Source of the DNA: CBDUVZ01 sp965370805
Lineage (GTDB): Bacteria > Hydrothermota > Tepidihabitantia > Tepidihabitantales > Tepidihabitantaceae
Assembly (NCBI GenBank): GCA_965370805.1
Contig: CBDUVZ010000045.1
Location: forward strand, 1 to 21,872
Length of the DNA stretch: 21,872 nt
Reading direction: 5' to 3'
Positions 9,285 to 16,880 of the stretch are shown here, piece after piece. The notes beneath the pieces are model-generated. The model had not been told where the DNA came from and made no database searches. It saw only the letters and a program-made list of their open reading frames with translations. The position numbers were made by a program, and so were the translations under genes. The stretch's first letter is position 1; the number at the start of each line of letters is the position of its first letter.

Positions 9285-9551
9285 CTAAAGCACACTATCC
9301 AGTTTTCTAATGAGCGCACCGACGCGGCGACTGATTCCTTCGGTGTCCTGTCGCCTCTCCGCAAGATACTCGTCCACCAGGTTCATGCATGCCAGGACTG
9401 CGGTCCGACCGGTCGAGCCCGGGCAGAACTGGCGGTCGATCTCTTTCATCTTCTTATCAACGACCTTGGCAACTTTCGCAACACGCTCGCCGCCGCTGTC
9501 GGCTTTGACGCTGTATTCACTACCAAAGACCTTCACTACAAAGGTTTCCAT
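9285..9551 (-). CDS. zapA: cell division protein ZapA
   Basis: An 88-residue FtsZ-associated protein that bundles FtsZ protofilaments at midcell. The N-terminal beta segment METFVVKVFGSEYSVKA is the ZapA signature, followed by the dimerisation helix (about residues 20-60, with TGRTAVLACMNLVDEYL) and a C-terminal coiled coil ending in RKLDSVL. Length is typical for short ZapA proteins. The ATG is preceded by CAGGAA. It lies 20 bp after a small coiled-coil gene and directly before 6S RNA, in the same transcription direction as rny and ymdB. Confidence 0.93.
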   Translation of the reverse strand: METFVVKVFGSEYSVKADSGGERVAKVAKVVDKKMKEIDRQFCPGSTGRTAVLACMNLVDEYLAERRQDTEGISRRVGALIRKLDSVL

Positions 9552-9571
9552 AGGTTCCTGCTGTATTGACT

Positions 9572-9772
9572 CTAAGTCAGGTCTTCGACTTTGTCAAGAA
9601 CATCGTCCAATCGACGCGCCACCTCCTGCTGTGTCTTCGCCAGCCTGGACAGCCGGTCCCGCAACTCCCGGTTCTCCTGCTTCAAACTGGCAATCAGGTC
9701 GATAGCCGCGTCAATCCTCTCCGCCAGTTGCTGGAACTGGTCGGCCGACTCCCGGTCAGCATCGGTCTTCAT
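9572..9772 (-). CDS. small coiled-coil protein upstream of zapA (ZapB/FtsB-like)
   Basis: A 66-residue, almost entirely helical coiled-coil protein. Leu/Ile/Val heptads run from about residue 14 to 64, ending in RRLDDVLDKVEDLT, and there is no signal peptide or membrane segment. Its size and position directly before zapA suggest a divisome scaffold analogous to ZapB. Sequence similarity cannot be judged because coiled coils look alike. The promoter -10 (9778-9783) ends five bases before the ATG, so the transcript should be leaderless, and no Shine-Dalgarno exists. It is the first gene of the zapA-6S-rny-ymdB cluster. Confidence 0.8.
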   Translation of the reverse strand: MKTDADRESADQFQQLAERIDAAIDLIASLKQENRELRDRLSRLAKTQQEVARRLDDVLDKVEDLT

Positions 9773-9777
9773 GATTC

Positions 9778-9805
9778 ATGGTAGTCCACAGCAACCGGGT
9801 GTCAA
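9778..9805 (-). promoter_or_regulatory. leaderless promoter of the zapB-like/zapA cluster
   Basis: On the minus strand, TTGACA (9805-9800), 16-bp spacer, TACCAT (9783-9778). The ATG begins at 9772 after only GAATC, so transcription should start at or next to the A of the start codon. Confidence 0.7.
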
Positions 9806-9824
9806 TCGCACGCCGGTGCCCCGA

Positions 9825-10637
9825 CTAGTGCTTCACAAGCCGCAGCCCGTGAACCAACTGGAACCAGGACTCGACCTCGACCTCGCCGGTCAGCAGATCG
9901 ACGCTGTTGACCCTCAATACCGCGTAGTGGCCGTCCTTGGTGTAGCAACCGACTACCAGCGGGAGGGAGGCAAGGTCGCAGTAGTCCAGGTACACGTACT
10001 CATCGTAGCTCGGCAGCGGCCCATCCTCGGAAGGCGAAACGTCAACCAGACCTGTCATGCGCCACGCTGCGGTCGGCACCACCCCGCTCGGGTCACCCAA
10101 CCCGTGGTCCGGACTGTGGACCGAGTAGGTCGGTCCGAGAAAACCGGCCGCGTAGTCACTGATGTACAGATCGACCCCGTCGGCGCTGCCTTGCTCATCC
10201 ATCGGGAACGTGGCTGCTTCGCCGGAAGACCTGTTCCAGCCGTAACCCGAGTTGCCCGATGCGTCGAGCTCGGCGAGCCTGACCGCTTCGGTTGGCACCG
10301 GTATGGTCGACGGTCGCGCGGCGGCTTCGTGGATCTCCTCCCCGAACCGGGCAACAATCTTGTACCGGCCGGTGATGCCGCCGGGATGGTGAACGAAGGA
10401 AGTCGCGGTGGTTTCGGCAATCAGGGTGAAACTCGGGCTTCCCACTTCTTCGAAGTAGACGAAATAGCCGGCCGGCGTGCCTTCGGAAGGCGCGTCCCAC
10501 GTAATCCTCACCGTACTGTCTGACTCGGCCGACAGCTCGACGTTGCGCGGTACGCCGCCGAGAATCACGCTGCAGCCGGCCAGCAGGACAACGGCAGCGA
10601 CTGCGCCAGCCAGGACAACTACAAGTGCGCTTCTCAT
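9825..10637 (-). CDS. Fn3-like lipoprotein, paralogue 1
   Basis: A 270-residue lipoprotein of unknown function. The signal peptide ends in the lipobox LLAGC (C22; Ser at +2). Residues about 30-110 form a fibronectin-type-III-like beta domain (VELSAESDSTVRITWDAPSE, then YFVYFEEVG and GRYKIVARFG). The second half, shared with the two upstream paralogues, starts at ELDASGNSGYGW, includes VDLYISDYAAGF and ends in SWFQLVHGLRLVKH. The ATG follows GGAGAGGGAG. It is the last of three tandem paralogues and lies 57 bp after its neighbour with no promoter of its own that I can see. Probably an envelope surface or assembly protein. Confidence 0.85.
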   Translation of the reverse strand: MRSALVVVLAGAVAAVVLLAGCSVILGGVPRNVELSAESDSTVRITWDAPSEGTPAGYFVYFEEVGSPSFTLIAETTATSFVHHPGGITGRYKIVARFGEEIHEAAARPSTIPVPTEAVRLAELDASGNSGYGWNRSSGEAATFPMDEQGSADGVDLYISDYAAGFLGPTYSVHSPDHGLGDPSGVVPTAAWRMTGLVDVSPSEDGPLPSYDEYVYLDYCDLASLPLVVGCYTKDGHYAVLRVNSVDLLTGEVEVESWFQLVHGLRLVKH

Positions 10638-10694
10638 CTCCCTCTCCTTTCGGTGACTGACGAACCGCTCGGAATCACTGGCGGTGACACTGCG

Positions 10695-11522
10695 TCAGTG
10701 CCCGATCAGCCGGAGCCGCGGCACCAACTGGAACCAGGATTCCAGTTCAACCTCGCCGACGCCGTAGTTCACGCTGATAACCCTGATCAGACCGTAGCGC
10801 TCGTCCGCGGTCGAGTAGAATCCCGTCAGCATCGGGGTGTTGAATATCTCGGTGTAGTCGAAGTACCTGGTGGGAGAAATCCCCGGCAGTGTATCCTGCG
10901 ACCAGCCGGTGGGCATCGAATCCGTGAAACCGTTGACGCGCCAATCACCAACCGGCACGGTTCCGGACGAATCGTCGGGTCCCCGGTCCGGACTGGCAAT
11001 CGCGTACGGCTGCCTGGTGGAACCGGGCATGAAATCGCTGATGTAGAAATCGATGTAGGCTGCGTTCCCGGCATCCAGCATCGACGACGCGCCGCCGTAG
11101 CCGGTCGTGCGGTCCCAACCGAACCCGGAGTTGCCCACCGCGTCCAACTCTGCCAGCACGACAGTGTCGCTGTACACCGGCATAGTCGTTGGCATCTCAT
11201 CCGCTTCATACACGTCACTGCCGAACTGGGCCGCCACTTTGTAGGTCCCGGTCGAACCGTCCGGGTTGTGAAAAATAGACGCGGCGGTCGTTTCCGCAAT
11301 CAGGTTGTAGCCGGAATCGCCCTTTGCCTGGAAATGAACCAAGTACTTGTCCGGTATACCTTCGGCCGGCGTGCCCCAAGCAATTGTCACCATCAGCCCG
11401 GTGCTGTCGGCCGCAATCTGCACGTTCTGGGGAGGTCCGCCCAGCACTCCGCACGACTGCATCGGCAGCAACAGAACCAGGGCAGACAGACCGACCCCGG
11501 CGACAATCCATAACTTCTTCAT
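10695..11522 (-). CDS. Fn3-like lipoprotein, paralogue 2
   Basis: A 275-residue protein, same layout as its neighbours. The start is the ATG at 11522 (MKKLWIVAG), eight bases after AAAGGAG; the frame is open further upstream but that part contains the promoter. The signal peptide ends at a poor lipobox, PMQSC (C24; Met at -3, Gln at -2), so lipidation is less certain. An Fn3-like domain (NVQIAADSTGLMVTIAWGTP, then YLVHFQAKG and GTYKVAAQFG) precedes the family half with ELDAVGNSGFGW, IDFYISDF and the terminal SWFQLVPRLRLIGH. It has its own promoter at 11582-11609. Confidence 0.83.
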   Translation of the reverse strand: MKKLWIVAGVGLSALVLLLPMQSCGVLGGPPQNVQIAADSTGLMVTIAWGTPAEGIPDKYLVHFQAKGDSGYNLIAETTAASIFHNPDGSTGTYKVAAQFGSDVYEADEMPTTMPVYSDTVVLAELDAVGNSGFGWDRTTGYGGASSMLDAGNAAYIDFYISDFMPGSTRQPYAIASPDRGPDDSSGTVPVGDWRVNGFTDSMPTGWSQDTLPGISPTRYFDYTEIFNTPMLTGFYSTADERYGLIRVISVNYGVGEVELESWFQLVPRLRLIGH

Positions 11523-11581
11523 CAGTATTCTCCTTTGCTGTCGCATTACTTCGACGGATTCCGCAAGCATTACCTTGGGCA

Positions 11582-11609
11582 AAGATAATCCCCAGACGGC
11601 CGCCGTCAA
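11582..11609 (-). promoter_or_regulatory. internal promoter before paralogue 2
   Basis: On the minus strand, TTGACG (11609-11604), 16-bp spacer, TATCTT (11587-11582). The predicted start is near 11575, giving a leader of about 53 nt with AAAGGAG before the ATG at 11522. Confidence 0.65.
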
Positions 11610-11639
11610 GCCCGCCCTGTTTCTTCCGTATCAACCGAC

Positions 11640-11665
11640 AGAGCCCCGGCCGCAGCCGGGGCTCT
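11640..11665 (-). terminator. intercistronic hairpin after paralogue 3
   Basis: A perfect 11-bp stem (11640-11650 with 11655-11665, arms AGAGCCCCGGC/GCCGGGGCTCT) with a four-base loop, 19 bp after the paralogue 3 stop codon. No T-tract follows on the minus strand, so it may be a partial terminator or a 3'-end stabiliser rather than a strict stop. It precedes the new promoter at 11609. Confidence 0.5.
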
Positions 11666-11684
11666 GCACAAACCAACTCGTCTG

Positions 11685-12506
11685 CTAGTGCTTGATCAGC
11701 CGCAGTCCCTCGACCAACTGGAACCAGGACTGGACCTGGAACTCACCGGAGCCGGTGTTGTAGCTGTTGATCTTGACCATCGCGTAGTAGCCATCCTCGG
11801 TGTAGCAACCGACGATGAACGGCGTCTGGGTAATATCAGTGTAGTTGAAGTAGGTCGCGGTCGTATGGACCGGGAGCGGCGCGGTTTCACTGGTCAACGA
11901 ACTGCTGAAGCTGTTCGTGGCCCAACTGGCGGGCGGAACGAAACCGCCGTTGCCCGGGTCAGCCTCGGCCTCATCCGGACTGGCAATCGAGTAGTTCGGA
12001 CCCGTGAATCCCAGTGCCCAGTCCGTGAAGTAGAGGTCCACATTGGGAGCACTGCCGACCTCGCCCATGGTGTAGGTAGTGGCGCTGCCATCGCTCGTGT
12101 TCCAGCCGTACCCGGCGTTGCCCGCGGCGTTCAGCTCGGACACGGTCTGGACCGCATTCGCAATCGGCTCGGTGGTCGGGGTGGTGGAACCGGCGTAGGT
12201 GTCGCTCCCGAACTTGGCCTCGACTTTGTACATCCCGGTCGCACCACTGGGGTCGTGCTCGATCGACGTTGCCGTCGTCTCGGCAACCTGCGCGTAGCTC
12301 GACGTCCCCACTTCCATGAAGGACACGATGTAGGCATCCGGTGCGCCCTCGGTCGGTGCACCCCAGGTAATCTTCACCGTGCTGTCAGACATGGCTTCAA
12401 TCGTGATGCTGCGCGGAGCCCCGCCGAGAAGCTCGTCGCACTGCACCAGCACCAGCGCTGAAACTGCCAGAACACCAATCGAAGCAATCGATATCAGTCT
12501 TTTCAT
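11685..12506 (-). CDS. Fn3-like lipoprotein, paralogue 3
   Basis: A 273-residue member of the tandem trio. I chose ATG 12506 (MKRLISIASIG), six bases after AAGGAGG, rather than the TTG just before it. The signal peptide ends in LVQC (C23), with Asp at +2 (CDELLGG). In enteric bacteria Asp at +2 marks inner-membrane retention, but whether that rule holds here is unknown. An Fn3-like domain (TIEAMSDSTVKITWGAPTEG, YIVSFMEVG, GMYKVEAKFG) is followed by the family half with ELNAAGNAGYGW, VDLYFTDWALGF and SWFQLVEGLRLIKH at the C-terminus. It starts 17 bp after the small coiled-coil lipoprotein and is co-transcribed with it. Confidence 0.84.
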   Translation of the reverse strand: MKRLISIASIGVLAVSALVLVQCDELLGGAPRSITIEAMSDSTVKITWGAPTEGAPDAYIVSFMEVGTSSYAQVAETTATSIEHDPSGATGMYKVEAKFGSDTYAGSTTPTTEPIANAVQTVSELNAAGNAGYGWNTSDGSATTYTMGEVGSAPNVDLYFTDWALGFTGPNYSIASPDEAEADPGNGGFVPPASWATNSFSSSLTSETAPLPVHTTATYFNYTDITQTPFIVGCYTEDGYYAMVKINSYNTGSGEFQVQSWFQLVEGLRLIKH

Positions 12507-12523
12507 CAAGTTCCTCCTTGCGA

Positions 12524-12826
12524 CTAGCGACCTGTCCGCGGCGGCTTACCCGGTGTCCCGGAACCGCCACCTGACGAACCACCGCTGCCCTGACCCTCTC
12601 TGGGCGGCTTCGAGCCGGACCCGTTTCCGCCATCGTCTTCTCCGATCACTTTCAGGAGCGAATCCCGCTCCGCGGTCAGTGTTTCCACTTGACCTTCCAA
12701 CTCCGTTATCTGCTGCTGCTGCTGCTCTACCTTGGCTTCAAGCTCGCCCGTATCCTTCATGCCGGGACACCCGGCGAATACGAACAACAGCGCAATCACT
12801 GAAAGCCCGATTGCTACTTTCTTCAC
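12524..12826 (-). CDS. small coiled-coil lipoprotein (Lpp-like) with Gly/Pro tail
   Basis: A 100-residue lipoprotein. The start is GTG 12826 (VKKVAIGLSV), after AAAGGAGG; the frame is open upstream but lacks an RBS there. The signal peptide ends in VFAGC (C20). A helical coiled coil (about residues 24-55, with QQQQQ and ELEGQVETLTAERDSLLKVI) resembles Lpp/OprI or LPP-20-type envelope spacers. The last 40 residues are Gly/Ser/Pro-rich with two KPPR motifs, presumably disordered. It is first in the lipoprotein operon, transcribed from the promoter at 12953-12980. Function is inferred only as envelope structural. Confidence 0.82.
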   Translation of the reverse strand: MKKVAIGLSVIALLFVFAGCPGMKDTGELEAKVEQQQQQITELEGQVETLTAERDSLLKVIGEDDGGNGSGSKPPREGQGSGGSSGGGSGTPGKPPRTGR

Positions 12827-12952
12827 TGCTTCCTCCTTTTGAACGACTGGCTGCACCGCGTCTCACTTGCCGACGCGATACCGCCTTTCTCATCTTCGTC
12901 CGCACGTGTTTCAACCGCCGCTTTCCCGGTCGGTTGATGACCAACCGGGCTA

Positions 12953-12980
12953 ATTGTAGAACCCGCGACTCCGGTGTCAA
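12953..12980 (-). promoter_or_regulatory. promoter of the lipoprotein operon with 5' stem-loop
   Basis: On the minus strand, TTGACA (12980-12975), 16-bp spacer, TACAAT (12958-12953). The predicted start (about 12946-12950) coincides with a hairpin (12949-12941 with 12933-12925, one mismatch), so the mRNA should begin with a stem-loop, a known way of protecting 5' ends. The leader is about 120 nt. The gap 12827-13165 otherwise holds only this and the divergent promoter at 13115. Confidence 0.75.
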
Positions 12981-13114
12981 GGCATTTGTGGCCCGACTCA
13001 GCGCTGCCGGCGAACCACCCTTCTCCCTTTTGACGCATCCCGGTCGCCAACGGTTTCCTCCCATTCAAGACTGTCATCTCCGGTCCTGATGCTGCTGTCA
13101 ACCACGGACCGCGC

Positions 13115-13142
13115 TTGACAGAACCCCACTCCCCAATATGTT
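13115..13142 (+). promoter_or_regulatory. promoter of the alpha-oxoamine synthase operon
   Basis: TTGACA (13115-13120), 16-bp spacer, TATGTT (13137-13142). The predicted start near 13149 leaves a leader of about 17 nt carrying GGAGGTG (13157-13163) and the ATG at 13166. Confidence 0.7.
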
Positions 13143-13165
13143 GATGGATGTAACCCGGAGGTGCG

Positions 13166-14350
13166 ATGGACCTTTTCGACAAATGCCGGTTGTTTGAATC
13201 CCAGCTCCAGATGCTCAAGTCGCACGACCGGCTGTTCTACTCCCGCGACATCTCACCCGCGGCCGCGCCGGTTGTGGTCCGGAACGGCAGGGAACTCATC
13301 AACCTCGGCTCGAACAACTACCTGGGCCTGACCGAACACCCGGACGTCAAAGCCGCGGCGGTCAGAGCCATTGAGGAATATGGCACCGGCTGCGCCGGGT
13401 CTCGCCTGCTTACCGGAACCACGCCGCTCCACCTGGAGATGGAGAAACAACTGGCCGAGTTCAAGGGAACCGAAGCGGTCGTCTCCTTCTCCGCCGGCTT
13501 CATGGCCCTCGCGGCAACGGTCGGAACCGTGGCGACCGAAGGGGAGCTCATCTTCTCCGACGAGCTGAACCACGCCTCAATCATCAACGGCTGCCGCTAC
13601 TCGACGGCCCGGACCATCGTCTACCGGCACAACGACTGCTCCGACCTGGAAGAGAAAATCAAGACGGTTCCGGCCGAAGCCACGAAGCTGATTGTGACCG
13701 ACGGCGTCTTCTCGATGGAAGGCGATATCTGCGACCTGCCCGGCCTCCGCCGGGTCGCCGGCGACCACAACGCCCGCCTGATGGTGGACGACGCCCATGC
13801 CACCGGCGTCCTCGGTGCTCACGGACGCGGCACGGCCGAGCAGTTCGACATGGAAGGACAGGTTGACATCGTATCCGGCACTTTCTCCAAGTCCTTTGCC
13901 GCGATCGGCGGGTTCACCGGCGCGCCCCGGGCGGTCGTTGACTTCCTGCGTTACACCGCCCGCGAGTCCATCTTCTCGGCCAGCCTCCCGCCATCCGCGG
14001 TCGCCACCGTCCTCGCCGCGCTGAAAGCACTCAAGGAAGAACCGGGCCTGGTCGAGCGACTCCACCGGAACACCGGGCTCATCCACCGGCGGCTCGAAGA
14101 AGCCAGCTTCAATGTCAGGAACCACGGCACGCCGATACTGCCGGTACTCATCGGCGATGATGACAAAGCGTATCAGACCGCGGGCCGACTGGAACGGAAA
14201 GGCGTTTTCGCCAACCCGGTCGTCCATCCGGCAGTGCCGCACGGCAGGGCAATCATCCGCATCAGCCTGATGGCGACTCACACCGAAGAACAGTTGAGCT
14301 TCGCAGCCGACAAGTTCGAGCAGGTCGGACAAGAACTGAGGATAATCTAG
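13166..14350 (+). CDS. alpha-oxoamine synthase, serine-palmitoyltransferase-like
   Basis: A 394-residue PLP enzyme of the AONS/KBL/SPT family, which condenses an amino acid with an acyl thioester. PLP residues are H136 (NHAS), D208 and H211 (VDDAHATG), and Schiff-base K242 in GTFSKSFAAIGGF. Several phrases match bacterial serine palmitoyltransferase better than glycine C-acetyltransferase: YGTGCAGSRLLTGT, TDGVFSMEGDI, GTFSKS (KBL has GTLGKA), FSASLPPS (KBL has FSNSL), GVFANPVVHPAVP and IRISLMATHT (363-373; R365 is the putative substrate-carboxylate Arg). The comparison is from memory, so glycine C-acetyltransferase or another member remains possible. GGAGGTG precedes the ATG. The stop TAG abuts the ATG of an acyl-CoA synthetase, which fits an acyl-thioester-using synthase. 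Confidence 0.88.
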   Translation: MDLFDKCRLFESQLQMLKSHDRLFYSRDISPAAAPVVVRNGRELINLGSNNYLGLTEHPDVKAAAVRAIEEYGTGCAGSRLLTGTTPLHLEMEKQLAEFKGTEAVVSFSAGFMALAATVGTVATEGELIFSDELNHASIINGCRYSTARTIVYRHNDCSDLEEKIKTVPAEATKLIVTDGVFSMEGDICDLPGLRRVAGDHNARLMVDDAHATGVLGAHGRGTAEQFDMEGQVDIVSGTFSKSFAAIGGFTGAPRAVVDFLRYTARESIFSASLPPSAVATVLAALKALKEEPGLVERLHRNTGLIHRRLEEASFNVRNHGTPILPVLIGDDDKAYQTAGRLERKGVFANPVVHPAVPHGRAIIRISLMATHTEEQLSFAADKFEQVGQELRII

Positions 14351-16147
14351 ATGACAGACACAATCTACCGCACCTTCCGGGAGACGGTGCAGCGCTGTCC
14401 GGACGAAAACGCCCTGATGAACCGGATTGACGGCGTCTATCGCGGCACAACGTTCGCCGCGCTGTCGCGGCTCATCGACGAAGTGGCCGCCGGCCTGGCC
14501 GCGCGCGGAGTCAAACCCGGCGACCGCGTCGGCATCTACTCCTACAACCGGCCGGAATGGGTCGTCGCCGACCTCGCCATCATCAAGCTCGGGGCGGTCG
14601 TCGTGCCAATCTACCATACCCTGCCTCCCGACGCGGTCGGGTATATCATCCGCGACGCCGGCATCTCCCACCTGATTGTCGAAAACGCGGAGCTGCTCGA
14701 TTCCGTGCTCGGCGTCATGAACGACGCGCCCGAACTCAAGGACGTCATCGTCCTGTTCGACCGCAGCACCGAAAGCCGCTCCGGGAAAACGGTTTTCTCA
14801 TTCGAGTCCCTGCGGGCAACCGGCGCGGAAGCCCTGGCCGCCACCCCCGCGCTCGGCGAAGCACACGAGTCGCAGCCGGACGACATGGTCACGGTCGTGT
14901 ACACCTCCGGCACCACCGGCGAGCCGAAAGGCACGATGCTCTCCCACGGCAACATCCTGTCGAATGTCACCGCCGCGGCCCGCATCTTCAACATCACCGA
15001 GAAAGACACCATGCTCTCCTTCCTGCCGCTCTGCCACATGTTCGAGCGCACCTGCGGTTACTACACCATGCTCCTGGCCGGCGCGACTATCGCCTACGCC
15101 GAATCGATTCAGACCATAACCGCGGACCTGCAGGCGATCCGGCCGACGCTGCTGATTGTCGTGCCCCGGGTCCTCGAAAAGGTATACAACAAAGTGGTCG
15201 AGAAAGTCCTGACCGGTCCTCCGTTCCCCCGCCGGTTGATGCTCGCCACGCTTCGGACCTACAGCAGCTACGCCCGGCTCCACGCGAAAGGCCGGCCCCC
15301 GTCATTCGACCTGCGCTTCCGCCACTGGATCCTCGGCCTGCTGGTAGTCCGCAAACTGCAGCGACTCGGCGGCGGCCGAATCCGGCTGCTCGTCTCGGGC
15401 GGCGCTCCGCTCGACCGGCGGCTGGCGCGCATCATCCGCAACCTAGAGTTCAACCTGATTGAGGGCTACGGCCTGACCGAGACCTCACCGATTGTCTGCG
15501 CCGCGATGCCCGACGAAGTGCGGGTCGGCACGGTCGGCAAGCCGTTCCCCGGGGTGGAAGTGCGCATATCCGAATCCGGTGAAATCCTCGTCCGCGGGCC
15601 GAATGTGATGAAAGGCTACCTGAACAAGCCCGAGGAAACCGCGCGCGCAATCGACCCGGACGGCTGGTTCCACACCGGGGACCTCGGCCGGTTCGACGAC
15701 CGTGGCAACCTTATCATCACCGGCCGCATCAAAGAGATAATCGTCAACTCCTACGGCAAGAACATCGCGCCCGTGCCGATTGAACAGGCGCTGGTCGGCT
15801 CGAAGTACGTCGAGCAGGCAATGGTCATCGGCGACCGACGGCCCCACCTGGCCGTGCTGCTCGTCCCGAGCCGGCTCGTGCTTGAGGACTACGCCAGCGA
15901 GAACGGCATCCCGCCCCGCGACTTCGAACAACTGATTCAGCACCCCGAAGTCACGCGCCTGTTCGAATCGGAAATCGCCAAAGCCCTTGCCAACTTCGCG
16001 CAGTACGAACAGGTCCGCGCCTTCCGGCTCATCCCGGACCAGTTCACGGTTGAGAACGGCCTGCTGACTCCATCCCTCAAGATGCGCCGGTCCCGGATTG
16101 CCATCGCGCACCGGGCTGCGATTGACCGGATGTACAAAGGAACCTGA
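14351..16147 (+). CDS. long-chain acyl-CoA synthetase (AMP-forming)
   Basis: A 598-residue adenylate-forming enzyme of the FadD15/long-chain group, activating a fatty acid to acyl-AMP and then acyl-CoA (or acyl-ACP). Motifs in order: YTSGTTGEPKG (184-194, P-loop), GYGLTETS (ATP/adenine loop), GWFHTGDLG (ribose-binding Asp), GRIKEIIVNSYGKN (hinge), and LTPSLKMRR with the C-terminal catalytic Lys at about 577. It has no signal peptide and probably associates peripherally with the membrane. Its ATG directly follows the TAG of the alpha-oxoamine synthase, so the two are translationally linked; it could supply the acyl donor for that enzyme. The TPR gene starts one base after its stop. Confidence 0.95.
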   Translation: MTDTIYRTFRETVQRCPDENALMNRIDGVYRGTTFAALSRLIDEVAAGLAARGVKPGDRVGIYSYNRPEWVVADLAIIKLGAVVVPIYHTLPPDAVGYIIRDAGISHLIVENAELLDSVLGVMNDAPELKDVIVLFDRSTESRSGKTVFSFESLRATGAEALAATPALGEAHESQPDDMVTVVYTSGTTGEPKGTMLSHGNILSNVTAAARIFNITEKDTMLSFLPLCHMFERTCGYYTMLLAGATIAYAESIQTITADLQAIRPTLLIVVPRVLEKVYNKVVEKVLTGPPFPRRLMLATLRTYSSYARLHAKGRPPSFDLRFRHWILGLLVVRKLQRLGGGRIRLLVSGGAPLDRRLARIIRNLEFNLIEGYGLTETSPIVCAAMPDEVRVGTVGKPFPGVEVRISESGEILVRGPNVMKGYLNKPEETARAIDPDGWFHTGDLGRFDDRGNLIITGRIKEIIVNSYGKNIAPVPIEQALVGSKYVEQAMVIGDRRPHLAVLLVPSRLVLEDYASENGIPPRDFEQLIQHPEVTRLFESEIAKALANFAQYEQVRAFRLIPDQFTVENGLLTPSLKMRRSRIAIAHRAAIDRMYKGT

Positions 16148-16148
16148 T

Positions 16149-16880
16149 ATGAAACCAGCGGCAATCCTGCTCGTACTGCTCGCATCGGTCGCCGGTGCGA
16201 TGTCGACCGACTCGCTCTGCGAACAGGCAGCCTGGCTGTTCTTCAACCGCCACCTGGAACAGCACAACCTCGATTCGGCCTACGCCCTGCTGGCGCGCAC
16301 CCGTACGCAGGACCCGGAATACGAGCGCTGCCTCTACCTCTGGTCCCGCATCCACGTCCAGCAGGGCGACATGACTTCCGACAGATCGCAGAAGATTGCC
16401 CTCTACGACCGGGCCAGAGTGATTGCGGAAACCCTCAAGGTCGTCAACGACCGAAACCCGGACGGCCACATGTGGTCCGCGGTCGCCCAGGGCCGCATCG
16501 GCCAGACCCGCGGCGTGATGAACTCCCTGTTCATGGTGCCCGGGCTCAAGAAGGCGTTCAATCGGGTACTCGAACTGGACTCAGGCTACGCTATCGCCTA
16601 CGGCGCTCTCGGAGTCCTCTACTACGAACTGCCCGGCATCGTCGGCGGCAATCTCGGGAAGTCGGAGGAGTACCTCCGGCAGGGACTGGAGGCTGACCCC
16701 GACTACACGCTGATCCGACTCGACCTGGCCAGGACGCTCATCAAACGGAAGAAACGGCAGGAGGCCCGCGAACAACTCAACCTGCTGCTGACCACAAAGA
16801 ACCCGACCTATCCCGCGGACTTCGAACTGGACGACAGACCGGAAGCCCAGGAACTACTGAAAAGCATCCAGGCTCGCTAG
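16149..16880 (+). CDS. secreted/periplasmic TPR protein
   Basis: A 243-residue protein. I chose ATG 16149, eight bases after AAAGGA, because it yields a clean signal peptide (MKPAAILLVLLASVAGA, cleavage near 17-20); upstream in-frame sequence overlaps the synthetase. The rest is helical with TPR-like repeats: residues 20-75, 85-110, then FNRVLELDSGYAIAYGALGV, LGKSEEYLRQGLEADPDYT and RKKRQEAREQLNLLLTT. The segment with ALGVLYYELPGIVGGNLGKSEE resembles TRAP-associated TatT-type and related TPR proteins. It is third in the operon, one base after the synthetase stop. Its TAG overlaps the convergent gene's TAG within CTAG (16877-16880). Role unknown: scaffold or lipid/substrate-binding partner. 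Confidence 0.82.
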   Translation: MKPAAILLVLLASVAGAMSTDSLCEQAAWLFFNRHLEQHNLDSAYALLARTRTQDPEYERCLYLWSRIHVQQGDMTSDRSQKIALYDRARVIAETLKVVNDRNPDGHMWSAVAQGRIGQTRGVMNSLFMVPGLKKAFNRVLELDSGYAIAYGALGVLYYELPGIVGGNLGKSEEYLRQGLEADPDYTLIRLDLARTLIKRKKRQEAREQLNLLLTTKNPTYPADFELDDRPEAQELLKSIQAR

